Assembly: GCF_026213295.1 (NCBI RefSeq)
Contig: NC_079426.1
Span: forward strand, 16,627,342-16,691,341
DNA from: Gadus chalcogrammus
Taxonomy: Eukaryota > Chordata > Actinopteri > Gadiformes > Gadidae
Direction of reading: 5' to 3'
Length of the DNA stretch: 64,000 bases
This document shows, piece after piece, positions 1 to 18,894 of this stretch (the first letter of the stretch is position 1; every line of letters begins with the position of its first letter). A model generated the notes under the pieces. It was not told the DNA's origin and made no database searches. It was given only the letters and a program-made list of their open reading frames with translations. A program made the position numbers and the translations under genes.

Positions 1-82
1 GACATGAACGCAGACGTAGTACGTTAACCGACATGAACGCAGACGTAGTATGTTAACCGACATTAACGCAGACGTAGTACGG
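1..82. repeat. 29-bp tandem repeat, 2.8 copies, at window edge
   Basis: Two full 29-bp units (1-29 and 30-58) and a partial third (59-82) share the core ACGCAGACGTAGTA. Copies differ by single substitutions (acgtt/atgtt, gaac/taac). The array is cut by the window start, so its true length is unknown. Each unit contains two or three CpGs. Confidence 0.85.
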
Positions 83-1571
83 AGGTATCGCCCGTTGGAC
101 CAGCTGCGCGTGCGGCGGGGAGGACGCGTTACGAAACATCAGCAGCGCTGTTTAAATGGCAGATCTCCGTTCGCCATAACGGGGGAATAAGAAGTAGCCA
201 TAACTCACTGTGAGAGGTAAAACAATGGAAACAAAGTTGAGGTTCCACAACAAGATCCCCAGTGAGGTGCTCTGTGGGACGTAGTGTGCTATGTGCGACG
301 GGTATAGCCCGTGAAATAAGTTACCGTCGATCGGTGTTAGAAATGAGTAATAACGTTTAGAGAGGTCACTAGAGGAAGAACAATTACGATCGTTGTCTGC
401 TCGTACGAAATTAAAACTTTTTGACCATACGGATTGGATAAAGTAATGCTGAAATAAACAACAAGCCGTTCAATTGAGATAAAGCCTTACTGAATGCTTT
501 CGATATGGCTAAATACATGTCGCCTACTCACAGTGCATTCCTTTCGTCTCCTAACTCAGGTAAATATGAAGTGTTTCTTACCACATCAAAAGGCACCGGA
601 GTGGAAAATCGAAACATCAGGATATCATAAAGAGCCCCGTCTATAATGTTGAAAACAAGCCGAGTACTCTCCAGGAGAAACCCGTACGGCGGTCTTCGGT
701 TCGACAGTCTCGATGTCACACAATGGCGCGGACGGGAGATGGAAGTACGGGCCACTAGTGATACGTAAAAGGCTGAAACCGAGCTACCAATGGCCCCCGC
801 ACAAATGCCCCGCCCCGGCGAATGACGCTGAAGAGAAGAGAGCGAGGGCTGTGTTGGACCCACCCCCCACACTGTCGCGTTTGCACGTGGACGGGGCAAA
901 CGGTGGCGCGCAATGCTCGCGGCCCAGTATGTAAAAAGCGTTCATACGGAGGCAAGGAGGTAACATCTTATTGCTAGTAGGGAGGTGCACGTCTTCATAC
1001 AGCTCTCTGCTGAGCGACACCAACTATGAAGAGAGTGATTAACCCTGTTGCTCAAAAAATAAATAAGGTTCGAGTCACACGGAATGCGTGTTGCTATGCC
1101 AATGCCTGCACTACATCTGATTTTTTTTTAGCTTTGAACACATATAGCCAAAAATAATTGCAACTATCGCTCTATGTGCTGTGTAGACCTACCTACCTTG
1201 TTTAAAAGTCAGCAGTTTTAGGTAAACAGAATCAGACATTTTATGATTTTTTAATGATATGACGTTTTTGATTTGATTAAATTGGTGGCAAGTCATCTCA
1301 CATGGTGCCACTTACCATTAATTTAAACCAACCATTTGAAATGTAATGTGTAATAACCTGCTCATCACCAGAAATGGTGCTGTCCTGATAACTGTTATCT
1401 AGTTTCTGTATCGGTGCATTGAATGGACTTAAACCAACAAGGTAATTGTCGTAATCAATATAGCCTACTGAATTAGGTGGATCAGAGTGATGTTTAAATA
1501 CCCAAATTCATTATGGTCCTCTCATCAGAGAATGATTTAGCAGAAGACCAGAAAAAACTTAACTTGTAACT

Positions 1572-1572
<1 letters not shown>
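83..1572. other. No gene recognised; CpG-containing sequence
   Basis: This stretch is non-repetitive. Positions 700-1000 are richer in G+C and CpG than the AT-rich DNA after 1030. Several short open frames overlap on both strands, as expected by chance in GC-richer DNA. None resembles a known protein or shows convincing splice sites. Confidence 0.4.

Positions 1573-1633
<61 letters not shown>
1573..1633. repeat. (GT)n microsatellite
   Basis: An uninterrupted run of about 30 GT units. Confidence 0.97.
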
Positions 1634-1637
<4 letters not shown>

Positions 1638-4196
1638 CTGTGACATGTAACCATCCCTTATAAAGGTGATAAACAGAAGCAATAACTATGGAAATCGGAA
1701 GCACACGATGCTTCCAGCAATGCACCACTATTTCCTTTAGTCACCCAACGAAAAACCCAAACAACAACAATGGAGGGCATAGATTCAAGAATTTAAAGAT
1801 TAATTTAAACGGAATAGAGAAGTAGCGGCGAGGTCATGCATGGCTAATGCAGACAGGAAGTGCATGGAGTTGCGGGGACACTTGAGATTTTGAGCAGTGT
1901 TTGAAGTATCTACGTCTTAGTCTGTGGCAACAGTTTTAATTTTTTCGTCAGAATTTTTTGTTTTGATTTTTTCGGGGACGTTCTGCGGCGTCTTGCAACA
2001 CGGCACTTGTGAGTGTGTGAGGACCCTCAACACGTTGACGAGGTCAATTCAATTGAAATTGCATTGGAACTGAATTGCAATACTTGGTCAAGCCCAAGCA
2101 CATGTTGTCATGGGACGTGGCCGAGGGAGAGAGAGATGGAGAGAAAGTGTGTTTTCTTGTTCCCTGACACCCTGCCCATTCGGAGCCATGCTGGCTCCCC
2201 ATGCTCTGCCGGAACTCACCGGTGTTGACTCATTCCCGGGGCTCTGTTGTTGCTGTCTGCACTCTCAGAGGGTAGACAGCAACAGCAGCAGCAGATCGAA
2301 GCCTAGCATAGCACGGCCGGTGACTGTCTCTATATAAAGATTTCAGGTCAAAAACAGGAAATGGTTCAGTGAGTGAGTAGTGAGGACAGGGTCACAGCAG
2401 CAACACCCCCACCTCTGCCACTCCCTGGTCTCTCTCTGCCTATCTTCCCCGAGACGGGGGGATATAGAGATCTAACCCTGTCTCTCTCCTCAAAATGACC
2501 ATCGGCCGGGCTTTTCTCCATCCATCTTAGAATCGCCACCTTCTGTTCTCCCTGCATTGCATGCTCTCTCCCTGTTGTGTCTGTCATTTGTGTTTGTGAG
2601 TGCGTGCCTGCGTTCCTGTGTGTGGGCGTGCGTGTGTGTATGTGTGTGAATGTTACCACTGCACGGGGCCTTGTCATTGTTACTGCATGAGTCCCGGTTC
2701 TGTCCAGATTCTGGAGCCCGGCCTACTCCATCATCTGCATCATGTTCCCTGTCTACTCACTGTCACAGCATAGTAACGTAATCACCACCACCGATCCGTG
2801 CAGCTATAAAGACCCATCTGGATACTTGCTTACGTGCGTCAGTGCTTAAGGGAGAGAGGGATGGATATTATAGAATATTAAAGAAAACTGGTTCTGCCTC
2901 ATGTTGGCACAGGCTTTGGAGGTTTGTAAAAAAAACAGAAATTGGTACACCTTGATAATTTGTCATATTTTACCGTCACCCGTAAAGCAATCCGAGAAAG
3001 ATCAGCACCAGTTGTAACATGATATCATATTTTATATATTGAATATGTAAACATTTTTCCAGCACAGAATGTACCCCAGACAGATCTATTCTGAGTTTGA
3101 TGGATGTACAGATATGGAGAACTGGCAGCTTGTTTGCTGGATTCTCACTTGATGTATCTAGTTGTTAACTTTTTCTCCATATTGCACACATGAAGTACAT
3201 CTCATCACCTGAGGCCTTGAGGGTTGGGAAATTAATTGTCTGACCTATGTATCTGAACGACTACAAATTAATTTTGTAATCGCGTGATTAAACTCCTTAC
3301 TCTCCTCTGTCAGGAAAATCATCACTAGATTAGTTGGAATTCAGAGAAGTCGGTGCAGGAAAACACATCACACTTTTGAGTAAGTTAACCCCCTGTGTCA
3401 TCTCAAATTAAAACACTGAGATTTGAAAGATGCTTTTGGGGCTGAGAGTTTGAGGAATGCAGGGGGACATGTTATCCCTAAGGTTGCTTAATACTGTCCC
3501 ATAAATGTCACAGAAGCTTCCAAGCTTAATCCTTTCTCGGACATAGCCAGCCACTGGTCCCTGTATAGAACATCCAGACACACCATTGGATAGCGTAACC
3601 TCTCAGCCTCAGCTTACCTTCGTCTGCATGTGCCTCAGAAAATTCACTCCGACGTCACGAAAAGAACGGGACTGGATTTCGGACTAGAGTACAACGTTTA
3701 CAAACTGGTTGTCATGGATTGGCAAATAAATAGGATTTAACACTTTTTTTCTTAAATTACATATTATTTTAGTAACAGTCACAAAATGACATAGATTACT
3801 GACATATTTTCAGGTTGTAACATTGTAAGCATGTTCACAGACATAATGAAATCAAGACATTCATATATATGCCATAACAGAACCTATGAGCTAGACCTGC
3901 ATTATCTTATTGCTATATGGCTTTATTACCTGAACTCATAACAACACTTATTTCATAAAGAATATAGCCATTAAACTGAACTCTCTCTCTCTCACTGCAA
4001 ACTGTTGAGTCTTTGCGAATGCAAAAGCTAGTATTGTCATGTTGACAGAGAGCAACCCCATGAAAAACTGTCTCTCACTACCTTTCTTGGTTGACCTTGT
4101 TATTTTTCATTTCTCCCTACCTCTCTCCTCTCCTCTGTCTATGTTGTGTACATTTTTCTCTTCAGATTCCCTCCTCCATTCCCTAACTCACTCACA
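1634..4196. other. Intergenic; no gene recognised
   Basis: Mixed-composition DNA with no recognisable exon. 2110-2660 has purine- and pyrimidine-rich patches and degenerate GT stretches. The one structured element I see is a stem-loop at 2244-2288, listed separately. Confidence 0.4.
2244..2288. other. 15-bp stem-loop
   Basis: CTGTTGTTGCTGTCT (2244-2258) pairs with AGACAGCAACAGCAG (2274-2288) through 14 Watson-Crick pairs and one G-U, around a 15-nt loop. Complementarity does not continue outward, so it is short for a microRNA precursor. Function unknown. Confidence 0.5.
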
Positions 4197-10898
<6,702 letters not shown>

Positions 10899-11005
10899 GT
10901 GAAGGTGGATCTATCCATTATTAATACTTGTGTTCTCTTCGCCACTGTTGAGCGACCTGCTTTGCAAATGATGCTTTTCTGTCATCTGATCCTCCTGCTT
11001 GTGCA

Positions 11006-13655
<2,650 letters not shown>

Positions 13656-14304
13656 GCTCCAAGGTGAGGCTTACTTTAGTGCGACTCCAATAAAGAACTT
13701 GGTTAGGGCCTACATAATGAGACAGCAGGAGAACAGCGGGACCAAACTTAGAGCACCGGGCTGTGTTCACAAACGGTTACTTAATTTGGGGGGTCTAATA
13801 ACACAGAGCCATAGGCCGAGTCCTTCAGCGGCACGAGCTCATGAACTAGCTCTGAAGTGAAACATCGGAGTACTTTAATACGGAAGGTACCATTGACGCT
13901 ATATAGCAAGAGAAACAAACAAACATGAGAAGAGCAAACAAATGGTAACAAAGAAACAATATAGCCTTAATCGTCTCACAATCATATTGAGAGTTGGTCA
14001 TAAAAAAAACTTACCTTCAATTGTAGATCTGTCCAGCACGGTGATAAAGTAACTCAACACGAAACAAGTCAAAACGTCGTTAGGCAAACGTCAAATAAAC
14101 TAACTATTCTGGCTTCGGAATGATTCACGCCGAAACAGTCACCGCAACTACATGGTCAAATCTGCTCTCAAAAGCGAGCAGCCACTGGCCCGGTTGCACG
14201 GTCCCAGCGTCACAGACTGGGAGCCACGCGAAGTCACGTAGCAACCGGGATGGTTTCAGCCCTGAGCGCGAGACAGACGCTCCGTTTGACGGGCAGGTCG
14301 TGCG

Positions 14305-14325
14305 GTGACTCAGCGGCTGAGTCAC
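14305..14325. promoter_or_regulatory. Perfect palindrome of two AP-1/NRF2-type (ARE) sites
   Basis: GTGACTCAGC and its exact reverse complement GCTGAGTCAC flank one central G. Each arm contains TGACTCAGC, which satisfies both the AP-1 core (TGACTCA) and the antioxidant-response/MARE core (TGAnnnnGC) bound by NRF2- or BACH-small MAF dimers. Role in the adjacent putative promoter is inferred. Confidence 0.5.
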
Positions 14326-14569
14326 TGTGTCGTGTTCCGCCCACATCACGTCGGTGGCCAATAGGGGACGTGCGGAAACCCACAGAGGCAAACTCGCGCA
14401 GGCATCTATTCCACGCTGTGATGATCCACACAGATCTCTGCTGCGTGCGATTTAAAGGGATGCTGTACGGAAATATCTCCAATTGACCATATACGGCATG
14501 TTTGTGTCCGTGCGTGTGTGCGTGCGTGCGTGTGTGTTTGTTTGTGTGAGTGAGATTGTGCGTGTGGCT

Positions 14570-14579
14570 GCGCATGCGC
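14570..14579. promoter_or_regulatory. NRF1 consensus site
   Basis: GCGCATGCGC is the palindromic nuclear respiratory factor 1 motif typical of TATA-less housekeeping promoters. The surrounding GT/GC-rich DNA raises the chance of random occurrence. Confidence 0.4.
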
Positions 14580-14679
14580 GCATGAGGAGGAGGATGGCAA
14601 GACCGCGCCTTTATCTTAGCATATATTACACGCAAATAACGGTAATGAAACTTAACTTACCATTATTTCTTCCAAAATA

Positions 14680-15190
14680 AGGCTATGCTGGTTATTAAAT
14701 AGAGCATCACGGCCAAATACTTAGTCGTGATGCAAATATCCTAACTAATACATTGCAGGCTACAAGGGTTGCGGTCTGTATCCCTAACATGTCCAAACAC
14801 ATCCAATACACATGCATACACATACAGTAGGTTATAATTATTGGATTGTAGTCTATAAATAGGCATTTTGTTATCAAACATTTTTTTCAGATAAGCTTAC
14901 ATTACTTAATATACTGAAATGAGTTCTCAAGTTGAAAACTTAATAGAAATCCTTGTTTACACAATCATCTAAAGCAACGTTGAATGAATGTCGTTTTCCC
15001 ACTCATTTTCGAATTTCTCGTCTCCTTTTCTCCAGGGCTTGCATTAACTGCCCCACAGCTATGGTAGACGACGCATGAGTTACAAGCTAAATGCTGCCCC
15101 CTGCTGTCAAATATCACAGCCGGCAGAAGGAGTGGCAAACATGGGTTAGATGAGCTTAGTAAATTGGATACTTAACAATTACTCGCCGAA
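14680..15190. other. Intergenic; nothing recognised
   Basis: AT-rich unique sequence without visible exons or repeats. Confidence 0.4.
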
Positions 15191-15196
15191 AGCGAA

Positions 15197-15257
15197 GTGA
15201 ATAGTGGGTAATAGCCCCCGAAACCGAAGGTCGAGGGGGCTATTCCCCACCATTCAC
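15197..15257. repeat. 23-bp inverted repeat (hairpin) ending in CCCCC/GGGGG
   Basis: The arms 15197-15219 (starting GTGAATAG, ending AATAGCCCCC) and 15235-15257 are reverse complements at 21 of 23 positions around a 15-nt loop. GTGAATAG recurs just outside the right arm. The structure suggests a short foldback element or the core of a dispersed hairpin repeat. Confidence 0.7.
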
Positions 15258-15583
15258 GGAGCCTGAGGTGAATAGCCTAATTGTTTTAGCATATACACGC
15301 GAACACACAAAAAGTCAACCTATCAAATTGCGCCATCTTAGGAGGTTCACGTGTAGCAGATTCTAAAACCCAATACACCCAATACAAGACAAAGTGTCAT
15401 CCACGCGATGCATTTGTTTCAGTCTGTTTCATGTTCAATAGTATTTTAATGTTCGACAAAAGGGCAGGCTACTACCAATAACATTTGATATTCATGTCAA
15501 TTACATGAAAAACTACAAGGCTATTCATTCATTTTAGGTAGGCTCTACTGAAAGAATATGATAAACTTTTCATTACATAAGAT

Positions 15584-15624
15584 ATTTTCAGGATGTAGGC
15601 TCTGTGGGCCTACATCCTGAAAAT
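15584..15624. other. Perfect 17-bp stem-loop, 7-nt loop
   Basis: ATTTTCAGGATGTAGGC (15584-15600) is the exact reverse complement of 15608-15624, around the loop TCTGTGG. No open frame or promoter is nearby. It may be a small foldback repeat or a structured RNA element. Confidence 0.75.
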
Positions 15625-16099
15625 GTAGGCAGTTTATTTCCTTATTTTGATTTTGAATAATGTTGTATGACTCAAGAGAATTCAAGAAATTATCTAAATT
15701 ATTCGTTTAGGATTAAAAAGATCGATAATTGATGAACAAACCAGACCAAATCTGCGTTCACCTTCTGTCTGTCAACCAAACCCTGAAAAGCAGCTATTCC
15801 GACACGTTGTGTTGGTCCACTCCGCCATCTGCTGGGCAACACTGGCGCAGAATGAATCGGCCATTACTAGAGTACTTCTAATCCCCTGATTCACACGTTT
15901 GAATAGGAAAATATGTAACATTTAAAGACCTTTTTGGTTGGCTTTAAAGACGAGGGAACACGATTATTTACTTCCGTAATTTGAAACATTCAAAAAGTAT
16001 GTAGGGCCTAGGCTATCATTCAGGAATGTATTTGCACCTCAAAGGAAGTCTGGTTGCAGGTGGTAGACATATTTGGCCAGAAGAGGTCGTTCGCGTAAC

Positions 16100-16940
16100 C
16101 TATCACACATTTGTTACAAGAATTGATGAGTCGGTCGCGACCGATTCGTTCACAACGAACGAATCTCGAACGTGAAAGACAAGAACTGGTTCCCCAAAAC
16201 AAGAAGAACTGGTTCTTTGATTCTTTTTTTTAACATAAAACAAAAATATGGTCACGTAAATAAAATATACAAACGAACAGAGCTTCGTCTCCCCGCAACC
16301 TTTTATCGATTGAGTCTACAACGTTCTCAAAGATTCAGCCAATGAGAGGTAGCAATGGTGTTGCAATGGCACCTGGGTAAACAAATGACAAGGTGGTACC
16401 GTCGAATTTGCGCGCTTTCTCTGTCTGATGTATCTTGGGTCATACCATTCGACGTGGGGCCACTCATATATCCCCCTACATTTCCGAAAAATAGACTTGA
16501 CCTCCATCTGTTTATTGGATAAACGCATTTCCCAATCCCAGGATTCTTTGCTCCAGTCTACGTAAATTCAAGAACAAACAAAGATATTAAACTGCAGTTC
16601 GTATTTTTTATTTATGACCATGAAAGGTCTGTAATGCCTGAATAATGAAGAATTAAATGTAAAGTAAAAAACCATGAATGAAATATAGAGAGTAAGCAAG
16701 TGGTATAAACATTGGTGGGACGTATGTATGTAATATATAGTATATCTTGTCGATTTTCACACGGGGTAGAGCCTAGAAGTCGCTTAAATTATGCTCAGGG
16801 ATTTCTCGCGGGGAGGGGGGCAAGACACCTGTGAGAGTCCCTGAAAAATGACGTAATCTGACGTAACGAACGAATGTTATAGTGAACTGAATTGAAAGAA
16901 CTAGTTCCCGGAAAATAATCATTTTGCCCATCCCTAAGTG
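16100..16940. mobile_element. Degenerate DNA-transposon-like sequence
   Basis: Contains the 14-bp palindrome TCGGTCGCGACCGA (16131-16144), GAACGAACG-type motifs near both ends (about 16158 and 16866), AACTGGTTC/AACTAGTTC motifs, and a right end reading TTGCCCATCCCTA like some teleost hAT termini. No matching left terminus or target duplication is visible, so class and borders are uncertain. Confidence 0.3.
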
Positions 16941-17449
16941 TAGCCAATGGCTTATAATTATCCAATAACCTATCTTTAATAATTTATTGGTATTGTATTA
17001 AGGACTTGATACACTTAGCTTACTAATTTTAACTGTAGTTATCAACATAATTAAAATTGTCGGAATAGGCTGGTTACCGATTAGGCAACTAATCATAGAG
17101 ATTCGATTTTAAATAGTTTCCCAGACCTTTCTGTAGGCCTATCGTGTTATTTGGCTGTTTCACCCAGTACACCTTTAAAATTATCATTGCTGCCATTCAT
17201 GATAGTGTGCATTATTGAAGCAATTTGCAAAAATATAGTGGTTTGCGGTGGCTGCAAGCCAAAAAGCCCAAAAAAAACCAGAATTGGTAAAAGATGCACG
17301 ACGATCGGTAACGCAGAGGAAATTAGGGATTAGAATGGCCAAGAAAGGTGGACACTATAGCTTATATGTTCACTAAAATGTGATCCCTCAAAGGCTGGTT
17401 CCATGATCTGCGTGTCTTAATTACAGTGTTTTTTGTCTTGTCTTTATTC
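16941..17449. other. Intergenic; nothing recognised
   Basis: AT-rich unique sequence without a supportable exon. Confidence 0.4.
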
Positions 17450-17532
17450 GTGTGGAGACGTGCAGTGTGGAGACGTGCAGTGTGGAGACGTGCAGTGTGG
17501 AGACGTGCAGTGTGGAGACGTGCAGTGTGGAG
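17450..17532. repeat. 15-bp tandem repeat, 5.5 copies
   Basis: Five identical units of GTGTGGAGACGTGCA followed by 8 bp of a sixth. There are no differences between copies, so the expansion is recent. The copies abut with no spacers, so this is not CRISPR-like. Confidence 0.95.
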
Positions 17533-17802
17533 GGCAGGCCTGACTCACTGACAGCATGAGGAGGAGCTTCCCCATATAACTGCCTATCAAATCAAAACCC
17601 TTATCAAAGCGGTGTCATGGTAGGAATAACTCACTCATAACATTAATTATGGGTCTGGCCCTAGGGCACGGGTAATTTATATTCGCTAGGATAGTCTAAA
17701 AGTCAGTCCCGGGCTAGTAGTAGGCACCTGTGTTTGTCAGATGATGACGCCTTTGTAAATAATATCGTCATTATGAGGCAATATATATCACTTATATCAT
17801 AA

Positions 17803-17848
<46 letters not shown>

Positions 17849-18768
17849 TCACTCTGCAGCATCGTTTTCTGTATGATTTTTTACCTTAAAATATATGTTA
17901 AACAGTTGGATGGGCATGAAAAATAAATAAAAACTGCACTCATCATCCTTTTTTCTGGGCGAACTGTCATTTTAAAATCAACTGGCATATAATATCTTGT
18001 TTGGGGGCCTCAGATTCCACTACAGGCTCTGCGGTGTTCTTGTCGTGAATCCATGCTCCACTCTTTTATCCCTGAGGGACTCGGCTGCTCCCTAGTGGCT
18101 AGCAAGCCATTGGACCACAGCAAAATAATACGATGGGACATTTTATGATTTCTTTCTTGTTATTTAAAAAAATTGAAAACATTACATAATGTGTATCACT
18201 GTACGGACACAATAATTAGTCTACCAATTTACTATAGAGTGTATGAACGTTTACCAATGTTGATGTTGAGCAGATCCTGTATAAAGCCATAGACGCAAAA
18301 ACCAAGGAATTATCATTATTTATTTTGTTATTTATATTAAAGACCTTTTATTATTGATCATTTATAAGTGTACGGTGTTAATAATAATAAATAATAAATA
18401 TTATTTTAACAATAACTCTTTCTTAAAAGTTCTTACAATAATAGACCCGGAATTACTTTTGCAGCAACAAAGCCTCCTGCTAGATCGACAATATAGTTAT
18501 TTAATGTTTAGAAGTAGGCTAAGTTCACAATAATAATAATAATTATTATTATTATTATTATTATTAAAACAATAATCGTATACGTTTTGTTTTTAAAGCG
18601 GATTGTTTTATTTATACAATCACAAACAACAATAATCGTTGAATAATGAATAGGCTTTTAGTGGTTTTCAACTAAAATGTATTATGGAAAACGATCCCGA
18701 TCGAGAATGCTGGACACACACAAGAAGTCAGCTGAGCGATGAGGCTCGCCTAGGGTAGGAGTCGTGAA
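17533..18768. other. AT-rich intergenic DNA with simple repeats
   Basis: Includes a (TA)n tract at about 17804-17840, ATT-type runs at 18340-18410 and a self-complementary (AAT)n(ATT)n tract at about 18530-18566. No gene recognised. Confidence 0.5.
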
Positions 18769-18788
18769 TCTCGCGACACTACAGCTCC
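18769..18788 (+). promoter_or_regulatory. TCTCGCGA and ACTACA-type promoter motifs of the ATG16-like gene
   Basis: TCTCGCGA (18769-18776) is followed one base later by ACTACAGCTCC (18778-18788), which resembles the ACTACAnnTCC core of ZNF143-type promoter elements. Both motifs mark TATA-less housekeeping promoters, and they lie about 110-125 bp before the chosen ATG. Assignment is by motif only. Confidence 0.4.
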
Positions 18789-18861
18789 GATTATATTGCA
18801 GTACAATGGTACCATATCTCCTCGGCTGGCAAATAATTAAACTTGTACTAGAATTCATCTT

Positions 18862-18888
18862 GATTTGAAGGCTTAGTGGCTTCAAATC
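18862..18888 (+). other. Stem-loop just before the ATG16-like start codon
   Basis: GATTTGAAG (18862-18870) and CTTCAAATC (18880-18888) are perfect complements around a 9-nt loop, ending 6 nt before the ATG. If transcribed it would be a 5'-leader hairpin; function is not known. Confidence 0.45.
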
Positions 18889-18894
18889 GTGGTA

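Larger units (their letters stand above)
14015..14600 (-). promoter_or_regulatory. Candidate promoter and first non-coding exon of a minus-strand gene
   Basis: Read on the minus strand, TTGAAG|gtaagt is a strong 5' splice site whose last exon base is 14015. The putative exon to its right (14015 to about 14150) has no ATG in the sense direction, so it would be non-coding. Upstream of it (14160-14600) lie a CCAAT box (14358-14362), an inverted pair of TGACTCAGC sites (14305-14325), an NRF1 consensus GCGCATGCGC (14570-14579) and many CpGs, a housekeeping-type set. A second minus-strand donor-like site (AATG|gtaag) ends at 14661. No later exon was found to the left, so the gene body is probably outside the window or in dispersed small exons I cannot see. 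In human, EDRF1 lies head-to-head with TEX36, so edrf1 is a guess from synteny only. Confidence 0.4.

Noticed and set aside
528..899. 123-codon minus-strand open frame
   Set aside because: Three other frames overlap it in GC-richer DNA, with no recognised motif; probably chance.
17450..17532. Possible CRISPR-like array
   Set aside because: Units are contiguous 15-mers without spacers in a vertebrate genome.
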